Source of the DNA: Bacteroidales bacterium
GTDB taxonomy: Bacteria > Bacteroidota > Bacteroidia > Bacteroidales > UBA10428
NCBI GenBank assembly: GCA_016935595.1
Contig: JAFGQQ010000381.1
Span: 1-14,218, forward strand
Length of the DNA: 14,218 bases
Reading direction: 5' to 3'
Shown: positions 7,211-13,601 of the stretch, piece after piece
Position numbering within the stretch: the stretch's first letter is position 1
How the letters are laid out: every line of letters starts with the position of its first letter
Notes under the pieces: generated by a model
What the model was told of the DNA's origin: nothing
Databases searched by the model: none
What the model saw: only the letters and a program-made list of their open reading frames with translations
Program-made: the position numbers and the translations under genes

Positions 7211-9304
7211 ATGAAAAGCCACATATTTATTGATAAAAATAAAAGCATTATATATTTTAAAAATTGGAAAAGGAAAAAACATGCTGTTTTTTTAAGTTTA
7301 AAACGGATTATAAAAATATGTGCCTTATGTTTGGCTTATAGCATTTTAATTTACCCTGTAAAGTCTAAATCTCAGGAAATTATTGATACTATCTATCGCG
7401 AAAAAGAATATGATCTGGAGGAAGTGGTAATAACAGGGAGCCTATCGCCCACTGTTTATTCCGAAGTAGCAAGGATTATTACAGTAATATCAAAAGATGA
7501 AATTGAGCAGGCTCCTGTACAAAGTATTCAAGATTTACTCGATTATGCCCTTAATGTTGATATTAGACAACGCGGTGCGTTTGGAGTTCAAACCGATGTT
7601 TATATCAGGGGCGGAACATTCGATCAGGTTTTAATCCTTGTTGATGGAGTAAACATCATTGATCCTCAAACTGGGCATTATCATTTAAATTTGCCAATAA
7701 ATATTGAAAGCGTTGAAAAAATTGAAATATTGAATGGTGCAGCTGCACGTGTTTATGGCGCTAATGCTTTTAACGGAGTAATAAATATCATTACAACTAA
7801 AGAACATGGCAATTCAATAAAGGTTGGACTTTCTGCCGGACAGCATTTATATCAAAGGTTTGCTACCACCGGAAATTTAAAAATCAGGAATGTATACAAT
7901 CATCTTGACATATCGAATACAAGCTCAAAAGGTTATACCTCAAATACACACTTTAATATTTTTAATACTTACTATAAAACTATAACTAATACTAAACTTG
8001 GAATTATTCAATTACAATCAGGATTTGCATTTAAAGACTTTGGTGCAAATTATTTACCTGAATATGATGATGAAACAGAATCAATACGACCAGGTTTTAT
8101 TAATTTAAATTTAAGTACAAATAAATCAATAAAAACAAATTCCAATTTATATTGGAGAAAACATAAAGACCATTTTACATTAAAAGGAAATACAAATAGT
8201 AAACCGTGGGAATATCATAATCATCATTTAACTAACACATTGGGAGCAAATATTAACATTGCCTTTAACACACAACTTGGTAAAAGTTCTATTGGATTTG
8301 ATTTAAAGAGTTATTCTCTTAAAAGTAACAGTATGGGTGATGATTTAAATAAACTGGTAACTGTTTATGGTTATGACAGCGTTTTTTATAATAAATCATA
8401 CTCCAGATTAAATTCAGGTGTATTTCTTGAACATAATTTTAATATTAAAAAAATAAGTATTTCATCGGGATTTATGATAAACTATTATAATGATATTGAT
8501 GAGAAGTTTAAATTTTATCCTGGAATTGATATTTCATATTATATTAATCATAATTTAAAATTATTTAGTTCAGTGAATAAAACTTTACGAGTGCCCACTT
8601 TTACCGATTTGCTTTATTCAACAGCTAATACATTTGGAAATAGAGATTTATTACCTGAAGAAGCCTTAGTAGGTGAAATGGGAGCTAAATTTATTAATGA
8701 AGGAATTAAGCTTCAAGGCGCTGTTTTTATCAGGAAAGCAAAAAATACCATTGATTGGGTTCAAACAGTAGTTGATAGTAATTGGAAAATAAACCATAAA
8801 ATTATTACAGAACTAGATACAATATGGTTTGCTAAGAATATTTCTGAATTGATTACATATGGTTTTGAATTATCAGTTAATTGTAATTTACATAAATATT
8901 TTGGAAGTGATTTTTTTATAAATAATATTGGTTTAAATTATTCTTATCTTGATATGAATAAACCCTCTGTTGACTATATTTCAAAATATGCTCTGGATAA
9001 TTTAAAACATAATTTTAATTTATTTATCAATCACAAACTATTTAAAGAATATTTTTCGGTTTTGTGGAAGGCAACTTATCAAAAACGTGAAGGGACTATT
9101 ACATTATTAAATAAAAAAACAAATTTATTTGAGCAGAAACCATATAATCCTTTTTGGTTAGTTGATGTGAGATTGAATTTTTATTATAAATTTTTGACTT
9201 TTTATTTTGAGGGTTCAAATTTATTAAATTCAAAATACTATGAACTTGGAAATGAGCTACAACCGGGCAGATGGTTAAGGTTTGGGATAACAATATGCAA
9301 ATAA
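7211..9304 (+). CDS. TonB-dependent outer-membrane receptor
   Basis: Outer-membrane beta-barrel receptor of 697 residues that imports a bound substrate using TonB energy. Seen: an LEEVVITG stretch (69-76) resembling the TonB-box region, then a plug domain (about 85-197) with IQDLLDYALNVDIRQRG, YIRGGTFDQVLILVDGVNI and the closing VYGANAFNGVINIIT (181-195). The rest is barrel strands, ending in RWLRFGITI close to the C-terminus. It lacks the N-terminal carboxypeptidase-like domain of SusC proteins and the extra signalling domain of FecA-type receptors, and no SusD partner follows, so it resembles smaller BtuB- or siderophore-type receptors. Substrate is unknown. The signal peptide is odd: about 34 basic residues precede the hydrophobic core (about 34-50), with likely cleavage around KSKSQ. 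The ATG at 7211 is the only usable start, since an in-frame stop lies at 7196-7198 and no other start codon occurs before the core. Confidence 0.9.
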   Translation: MKSHIFIDKNKSIIYFKNWKRKKHAVFLSLKRIIKICALCLAYSILIYPVKSKSQEIIDTIYREKEYDLEEVVITGSLSPTVYSEVARIITVISKDEIEQAPVQSIQDLLDYALNVDIRQRGAFGVQTDVYIRGGTFDQVLILVDGVNIIDPQTGHYHLNLPINIESVEKIEILNGAAARVYGANAFNGVINIITTKEHGNSIKVGLSAGQHLYQRFATTGNLKIRNVYNHLDISNTSSKGYTSNTHFNIFNTYYKTITNTKLGIIQLQSGFAFKDFGANYLPEYDDETESIRPGFINLNLSTNKSIKTNSNLYWRKHKDHFTLKGNTNSKPWEYHNHHLTNTLGANINIAFNTQLGKSSIGFDLKSYSLKSNSMGDDLNKLVTVYGYDSVFYNKSYSRLNSGVFLEHNFNIKKISISSGFMINYYNDIDEKFKFYPGIDISYYINHNLKLFSSVNKTLRVPTFTDLLYSTANTFGNRDLLPEEALVGEMGAKFINEGIKLQGAVFIRKAKNTIDWVQTVVDSNWKINHKIITELDTIWFAKNISELITYGFELSVNCNLHKYFGSDFFINNIGLNYSYLDMNKPSVDYISKYALDNLKHNFNLFINHKLFKEYFSVLWKATYQKREGTITLLNKKTNLFEQKPYNPFWLVDVRLNFYYKFLTFYFEGSNLLNSKYYELGNELQPGRWLRFGITICK

Positions 9305-9333
9305 ATATATGTAATGAAATTGAGTTTTTTAAA

Positions 9334-9360
9334 GAAATATTGCATATTTCGTTTGATTTT
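9334..9360 (+). terminator. possible weak terminator after the TonB receptor
   Basis: GAAATAT (9334-9340), TGC, ATATTTC (9344-9350) forms a perfect short hairpin followed by GTTTGATTTTTT. It is AT-rich, and its T tract overlaps the -33 element of the next promoter, so termination here is only a possibility. Confidence 0.3.
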
Positions 9361-9381
9361 TTAAATAATTTTATATATTTG
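9352..9381 (+). promoter_or_regulatory. Bacteroidetes-type sigma promoter of the acidic peptide gene
   Basis: TTTG (9352-9355) and TATATTTG (9374-9381) are 18 bases apart and match the known Bacteroidetes primary-sigma consensus: -33 TTTG and -7 TAnnTTTG at about this spacing. Transcription would start near 9388, leaving a leader of about 28 bases before the ATG at 9416. This is the best promoter match found in the window. Confidence 0.75.
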
Positions 9382-9415
9382 CTCTATCAGTCATTAATCA
9401 AATAAAACCTAAAAG

Positions 9416-9613
9416 ATGAAAAAATTAAATTTACTTCTTATCGCTTTTGCCCTTGTATGCTTTGTAGCTTTTTATAATTGTCAAGGTACTTCTCAAAAAA
9501 CTACAGAAGAGCCAGAAGAAGTTGTTGAAGAGGCTGTTGAAGAAGCCGATAGTGCAGCAATGGAAGCTGACACAGCAGCTGTTGAAGAAGAAATGGAAGC
9601 TACTGAAGAATAG
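9416..9613 (+). CDS. small, very acidic exported peptide or lipoprotein
   Basis: A 65-residue protein with a clear secretion signal (MKK, hydrophobic core about 5-20) and a cysteine at 22 that may be lipidated. The sequence before it, FYN, is a poor lipobox (Asn at -1), so simple cleavage or retention as a membrane anchor is also possible. The mature part (23-65) has 15 Glu and 2 Asp in 43 residues, with only one Lys, plus Ala, Val and Thr. It is therefore strongly anionic and probably disordered or loosely helical. Similar small Glu-rich lipoproteins are common in Bacteroidetes (recalled, not searched). It is a single-gene unit between a strong promoter (9352-9381) and a strong terminator (9633-9668), which suggests high constitutive expression. 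Function unknown. Confidence 0.75.
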   Translation: MKKLNLLLIAFALVCFVAFYNCQGTSQKTTEEPEEVVEEAVEEADSAAMEADTAAVEEEMEATEE

Positions 9614-9632
9614 TAAAGAATTAAGACATTGT

Positions 9633-9668
9633 AATGCAGGGTTTTATTGATTATACCCTGCATTTTTT
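9633..9668 (+). terminator. strong intrinsic terminator of the acidic peptide gene
   Basis: AATGCAGGGT (9633-9642) and ACCCTGCATT (9655-9664) form a perfect 10-bp stem with a 12-base loop, followed at once by a run of T to 9668. It starts 20 bases after the stop at 9613 and insulates the TetR operon from the upstream gene. Confidence 0.87.
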
Positions 9669-9702
9669 ATTGTTTTTATGAATTAATTTTTTTTGTATAA
9701 TT

Positions 9703-9759
9703 TTTAACCATTTAGTTAAACCATATAGTTTAATCATTCGTATAAACCAAATGGATAAA
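9703..9759 (+). promoter_or_regulatory. probable TetR operator: four 13-bp units with two overlapping palindromes
   Basis: Four consecutive 13-base units run from 9706 to 9757: AACCATTTAGTTA, AACCATATAGTTT, AATCATTCGTATA, AACCAAATGGATA. The first two differ at two positions and the last two are degenerate. Each of the first two lies in an 18-bp palindrome, TTTAACCATTTAGTTAAA (9703-9720) and TTAAACCATATAGTTTAA (9716-9733), with 6-base arms, a 6-base CATWTA centre and centres 13 bp apart. The array ends 11 bases before the TetR start. TetR proteins bind such inverted repeats as dimers, so autoregulation of the whole efflux operon is inferred. A TTTG at 9692-9695 could be the -33 element of the promoter covered by the sites, but no clean -7 match is seen. 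Confidence 0.65.
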
Positions 9760-9770
9760 TTTAAAAAAAC

Positions 9771-10379
9771 ATGAAAGAAAAAGATCAAAATACTGAAAGT
9801 AAAATACTTAGTGCAGCAAGAGATGAATTTATTGTAAAGGGGATGGCAGGGGCACGCATGCAGGAAATTGCTAACAGGGCTGGTATTAACAAGGCTTTAT
9901 TGCATTATTATTACCGTTCGAAAGAGAAATTGTTTATGTCGGTTTTTCGGTTGGTGATTTCGAAGTTTATTCCAAACATAGAAAAAATATTACAGTCAAA
10001 TGATGATTTCTTAGACAAAATCAGAATGTTTGTAAATCAATATGGAAATGTACTTTTGAAAAATCAGTTTTTACCATTATTTATACTTCATGAAATTAAC
10101 CGAAATCCTAAATCTCTTGTTGATATAATCCTGTCACATGGAATTAAACCTGCTGAATTTTTTGAGATGGTAAATATTGAAATTAAAAAGGGGAGAATTA
10201 AACCGATAGATCCCAGACAAATAATTATTAATATGCTTTCTTTAATTATTTTCCCTATAGCGGGAAGACCCCTGCTTCAGAGGATTATTTACAATAATGA
10301 CAAAAAACAATACGATCAAATGTTAAAAACAAGATTGGAAGAAATTCCCGAACTAATCATTAATTCAATAAAAAAATAG
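9771..10379 (+). CDS. TetR/AcrR-family transcriptional repressor
   Basis: A 202-residue DNA-binding regulator. The N-terminal TetR domain (about 8-56) shows ILSAARDEFIVKGMAGARM and the helix-turn-helix QEIANRAGINKALLHYYYRSKEKLF (31-55), which is canonical for the family. The C-terminal part (about 60-202) is the helical ligand-binding and dimer domain and is not informative about the ligand. It is the first gene of the efflux operon: the TolC-type gene starts four bases after its stop. The tandem palindromes just upstream are the obvious binding site, so it probably represses its own operon until an effluxed compound binds. By position it matches CecR in the E. coli cecR-ybhG-ybhFSR operon. 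Confidence 0.93.
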   Translation: MKEKDQNTESKILSAARDEFIVKGMAGARMQEIANRAGINKALLHYYYRSKEKLFMSVFRLVISKFIPNIEKILQSNDDFLDKIRMFVNQYGNVLLKNQFLPLFILHEINRNPKSLVDIILSHGIKPAEFFEMVNIEIKKGRIKPIDPRQIIINMLSLIIFPIAGRPLLQRIIYNNDKKQYDQMLKTRLEEIPELIINSIKK

Positions 10380-10383
10380 AACA

Positions 10384-11715
10384 ATGAAAATAATTGCTTT
10401 ATTTTCTTTATTAGGAGTTTTAGCATTTAATATAAATGCAGCAGATACGATCTCAATATTTTATTGTTATGAAAAGGCAATTCAAAATCACCCTTTAAGT
10501 CGGGATAAAGAATTTTTAAACGAAATTTATCAGTTAAAATTAAAAAATATTAATTCAGGTTGGTTCCCAACACTCGATTTAAATGCACAGGCAACTTACC
10601 AGTCGGATGTTGTGAACATTGATATGGATTTTTCTGGAATTACAAATTTATTCAACCTAATTTCTTATCTACATCCCGGACAGGTTCCTGTACAGGAAAT
10701 TCCCTCAATTGAAATTCCTTCAGCGCCAAAAGATCAATACAAAATGACCCTGGATGTAAGTCAGGTTATATATGATGGAGGAGCTATAAAAAGGAACAAA
10801 ACAGTTGAAATTGCATCTTTGTCTTCTAATCTGCAACAAATTAAGGTTGAATTATATCAAGTAATAAACCATGTAAATAATATATATTTCTCTTCATTAA
10901 TTATTCAAAAGAATATAGCGCTAATGCAATTAATTCGTAATGTATTAATTGAAAAACAAAAAGTGGTTGAGTCTGGCGTTAAAAATGGAATAATTTTATC
11001 TTCAAATTTAGATGGTTTAAATGCAGAATTATTAAAAATTGAACAACAGCTACTTGAACTGGATTTGACCAAAAATGCTTTATTAAAAAATCTTGGTGAA
11101 CTAACCGGAGAGGTTTATAATGAACAAGTTGTGCTGGATGTACCCGAGATAGAAATATTGGATACATTGAAGAATCAAAGGCCTGAATTAAAATTATTCG
11201 ATTTACAAAAAGAGAAACTGGAAGCTTCGAAAGATTTAATAAAAACTAAACGATTGCCTAAAGCTTTTGCTTTTTCTCAGGCCGGATATGGAAATCCTGG
11301 CTTAAATATGTTATCAGATGAATTTGATACTTATTATATTGTTGGAGCTGGTGTAAAGTGGAATATTTATGATTGGAATACAAGTAATCGTGAACGCCAG
11401 ATAATGGAGATCAATAAACAAATGATTGATACTAAACGTGAGAATTTTAATAGAAATTTAAACATGGCAATTGAAAACAATATATCAGAAATTGATAAGT
11501 ATAAAGCATTATTGGAAACCGATGAAAAGATTATTTCTGCCCGCGAAAAGATTACCAAAATATATTCTTCTCATCTTGAAAATGGAATTGTTAATTCTTC
11601 GGAATATATAGCCGAATTGAATAATGAAAAGGAAGCCAAAATAAATTTTGAAATGCATAAAATTCAATTAATGCAGGCAAAAATTAATTATCTAACTTTA
11701 ATCGGACAATTATAA
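10384..11715 (+). CDS. TolC-family outer-membrane efflux protein
   Basis: Outer-membrane channel of a tripartite exporter, 443 residues. It has a classical signal peptide (about 1-19, cleavage near INA|ADT) and no lipobox cysteine at that site. Two OEP repeats are visible. The first has CYEKAIQNHPL (28-38), SGWFPTLDLNAQATY (58-72) and DVSQVIYDGGAIKRN (124-138). The second has LKTKRLPKA-type and GYGNPGLNM segments (about 286-309) and VGAGVKWNIYDWNTSNRER (320-338), which mirrors the first YDGG strand. Long coiled-coil helices follow each half. It lies between the regulator and the adaptor gene with gaps of 4 and 20 bases, so this pump carries its own dedicated outer-membrane component. E. coli ybhGFSR lacks one and uses the shared TolC. 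Confidence 0.93.
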   Translation: MKIIALFSLLGVLAFNINAADTISIFYCYEKAIQNHPLSRDKEFLNEIYQLKLKNINSGWFPTLDLNAQATYQSDVVNIDMDFSGITNLFNLISYLHPGQVPVQEIPSIEIPSAPKDQYKMTLDVSQVIYDGGAIKRNKTVEIASLSSNLQQIKVELYQVINHVNNIYFSSLIIQKNIALMQLIRNVLIEKQKVVESGVKNGIILSSNLDGLNAELLKIEQQLLELDLTKNALLKNLGELTGEVYNEQVVLDVPEIEILDTLKNQRPELKLFDLQKEKLEASKDLIKTKRLPKAFAFSQAGYGNPGLNMLSDEFDTYYIVGAGVKWNIYDWNTSNRERQIMEINKQMIDTKRENFNRNLNMAIENNISEIDKYKALLETDEKIISAREKITKIYSSHLENGIVNSSEYIAELNNEKEAKINFEMHKIQLMQAKINYLTLIGQL

Positions 11716-11735
11716 TTTTTTAAAAATTTATAGAC

Positions 11736-12620
11736 ATGAAAAATTTAATGATTATAACTTCAATAGTCCTAATTTCTTTAAGCTGTAATAATAAAAATAA
11801 TTTATCAGATGCATATGGGAATTTTGAGACCGATGAGGTAATTATTTCTTCTGAAGCAAACGGGAAATTGTTATTTTTTAATTTGGAAGAAGGACAAAAA
11901 CTTAATAAAAATGATGTTGTTGGTATAGTTGATACAACACAGTTTTATTTGAAAAAGGAACAGATAATTGCCCAGTTAGGTTTATTAATGGCTAAATACA
12001 GCGGAGTACAGGCACAAATTGAGGTTCAGGAAAAGCAAAAAGAAAATTTACTAAAAGAATTAAACCGGGTTGAAAATTTGTTGCAAGATGGCGCTGCAAC
12101 ATCTAAACAAATGGACGATTTAACCAATCAGATTGAATTAACCGAAAAACAAATTAATACTACCGAAACGCAATTCTTATCAATTAATAAAGAAAAGCAA
12201 CTATTGTACGTTCAGTTAAAACAGATTCAAGACCAATTAGACAGGTGTATAATTGTTAATCCTGTAAATGGTACTGTACTTGAAAAATATATTGAAACTG
12301 GGGAATTAGCCACTTTGGGAAAAAATTTATATAAACTTGCTGACCTTGATAACATGAAATTACGGGTATATATAAGTGGTGAACAACTTCCTTATGTTAA
12401 AATTGGACAAGAAGTTAAAGTTTTAATAGATAAGGATGCTAAAAATAATAGAGAATTATCAGGTACAATAAGCTGGATTTCTTCTTCAGCTGAATTTACT
12501 CCCAAGATAATCCAGACCAAAAAAGAAAGGGTAAACCTGGTTTATGCAGTGATAGTAAGAGTTAAAAATGATGGAAGCTTGAAAATAGGAATGCCGGGAG
12601 AGGTTATGTTTAATGAATAA
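11736..12620 (+). CDS. HlyD/YbhG-family periplasmic adaptor (membrane fusion) lipoprotein
   Basis: Adaptor linking the inner-membrane ABC exporter to the TolC-type channel, 294 residues. The N-terminus is a lipoprotein signal ending ISLSC with Cys17 followed by Asn residues, so it is probably lipid-anchored rather than held by a transmembrane helix. Next are the first lipoyl half (about 33-66, including SSEANGKLLFFNLEEGQKL), a long alpha-hairpin coiled coil (about 70-170), the second lipoyl half (172-203, VNPVNGTVLEKYIETGELA) and a beta-barrel domain (about 207-290) with VKIGQEVKVLID. The short size and motif order resemble E. coli YbhG/YhiI. It sits between the TolC-type gene and the ABC ATPase genes of one operon. 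Confidence 0.9.
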   Translation: MKNLMIITSIVLISLSCNNKNNLSDAYGNFETDEVIISSEANGKLLFFNLEEGQKLNKNDVVGIVDTTQFYLKKEQIIAQLGLLMAKYSGVQAQIEVQEKQKENLLKELNRVENLLQDGAATSKQMDDLTNQIELTEKQINTTETQFLSINKEKQLLYVQLKQIQDQLDRCIIVNPVNGTVLEKYIETGELATLGKNLYKLADLDNMKLRVYISGEQLPYVKIGQEVKVLIDKDAKNNRELSGTISWISSSAEFTPKIIQTKKERVNLVYAVIVRVKNDGSLKIGMPGEVMFNE

Positions 12621-12685
12621 AGAATAATGAATATAAAATTATGAATATTGAATCGTAAAAAATGAACAATTACTAAAAGATGAAT
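12613..12685 (+). repeat. degenerate ATGAATA-type low-complexity repeat between adaptor and ATPase genes
   Basis: The end of the adaptor gene and the 59-base gap after it hold several copies of a short pattern: ATGAATAA (12613), ATGAATATAA (12628), ATGAATATTGAATC (12641), ATGAACAATT (12662) and ATGAATG (12680). The last copy includes the start codon of the ATPase gene. Similar ATGAATATTGAA-like spacers occur between genes in many Bacteroidetes genomes (recalled, not searched). It might simply be AT-rich drift. Confidence 0.4.
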
Positions 12686-13597
12686 GATAATTATATAGCT
12701 GTTAAAAATGTAAGTAAAAGTTATAATGATACTAAGGCTTTAAATAAAATAAGTTTTTTTGTAAATAAAGCAGAAATATTCGGTTTTATAGGTCCCGATG
12801 GTGCAGGAAAAACTACGTTGTTTAGAATAATCACTACTTTGCTTTTAGCTGATAGTGGATCAGTGACGATTGATAAAAAAGATGTGGTTAAAGAATATAA
12901 AGAGATCAGGAGAATTATCGGTTATATGCCTGGCCGTTTTTCATTGTATTACGATTTAACTGTTGAAGAGAACCTTACGTTTTTTGCTACTGTTTTTAAC
13001 ACTACCATTGAAGAAAATTACAATATCATTAAAGATATTTATTCGCAAATCGAGCCATTTAAAACCCGGCGAGCAGGGAAATTAAGTGGTGGAATGAAAC
13101 AAAAACTTGCTCTTTGCTGTGCTTTAATTCACAAACCTGATTTACTTGTTTTAGATGAGCCTACAACCGGAGTTGATGCAGTTTCCAGGCGTGAATTCTG
13201 GGAAATTCTTAAAAACCTGCAAAATCAAGGAATAACAATTATCGTCTCCACACCATATATGGACGAAGCAAGTAAATGCGACAGGGTAGCTTTAATACAA
13301 GAAGGTGAAATATTAAAAATTGATACTCCGGAAAATATTGTTCATGATTTTGATAAAGTTATTTATTCAGTTTCCGGGAAAAATGTATACCAATTATTAA
13401 TCGATTTAAGGAAATTTGAAAAAACAAAATCGGCATTTCCATTTGGGCATAAGGTTCATTTAGTTTTAAAAGATAAATTGGCCAAAGACAAGGATGTTAC
13501 TGAATTTTTAGAAAAATTTGGGCATGAACAAATACAAATTGCCAATATAATGCCTTCAATAGAAGATTGTTTTATGGATTTAATGGAAAAACGGTAA
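12680..13597 (+). CDS. ABC exporter ATPase 1 (YbhF N-terminal-half type, degenerate own ATP site)
   Basis: Cytoplasmic ATPase of an ABC-2 exporter, 305 residues. Walker A is GPDGAGKTT (38-46), the signature is canonical LSGGM (135-139), Walker B is LLVLDEP (155-161) with catalytic E160, and the D-loop is GVD. Two usual residues are missing: the Q-loop Gln is Gly85 (YMPGRFSLY) and the H-loop His is Pro192 (STPYMDEA). From memory, the first half of E. coli YbhF also lacks this His (STSYLDEA) and has the same GPDGAGKTT, so this matches that half. The C-terminal extension (about 215-305) resembles the tail of such ATPases, ending IEDCFMDLMEKR. The second ATPase gene starts four bases after the stop. 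The two probably form a heterodimer driving the ABC-2 permeases expected downstream. Confidence 0.92.
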   Translation: MNDNYIAVKNVSKSYNDTKALNKISFFVNKAEIFGFIGPDGAGKTTLFRIITTLLLADSGSVTIDKKDVVKEYKEIRRIIGYMPGRFSLYYDLTVEENLTFFATVFNTTIEENYNIIKDIYSQIEPFKTRRAGKLSGGMKQKLALCCALIHKPDLLVLDEPTTGVDAVSRREFWEILKNLQNQGITIIVSTPYMDEASKCDRVALIQEGEILKIDTPENIVHDFDKVIYSVSGKNVYQLLIDLRKFEKTKSAFPFGHKVHLVLKDKLAKDKDVTEFLEKFGHEQIQIANIMPSIEDCFMDLMEKR

Positions 13598-13601
13598 ATA
13601 A

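Noticed and set aside
9099..9293. Minus-strand open frame inside the end of the TonB receptor gene
   Set aside because: It lies within the conserved C-terminal barrel coding region, has no ribosome site and no family resemblance.
6493..9304. A FecI-FecR-FecA type iron-signalling locus (sigma factor next to a TonB receptor)
   Set aside because: The receptor is transcribed divergently and lacks the N-terminal signalling domain, and the anti-sigma candidate is not FecR-like. The adjacency is more likely coincidental.
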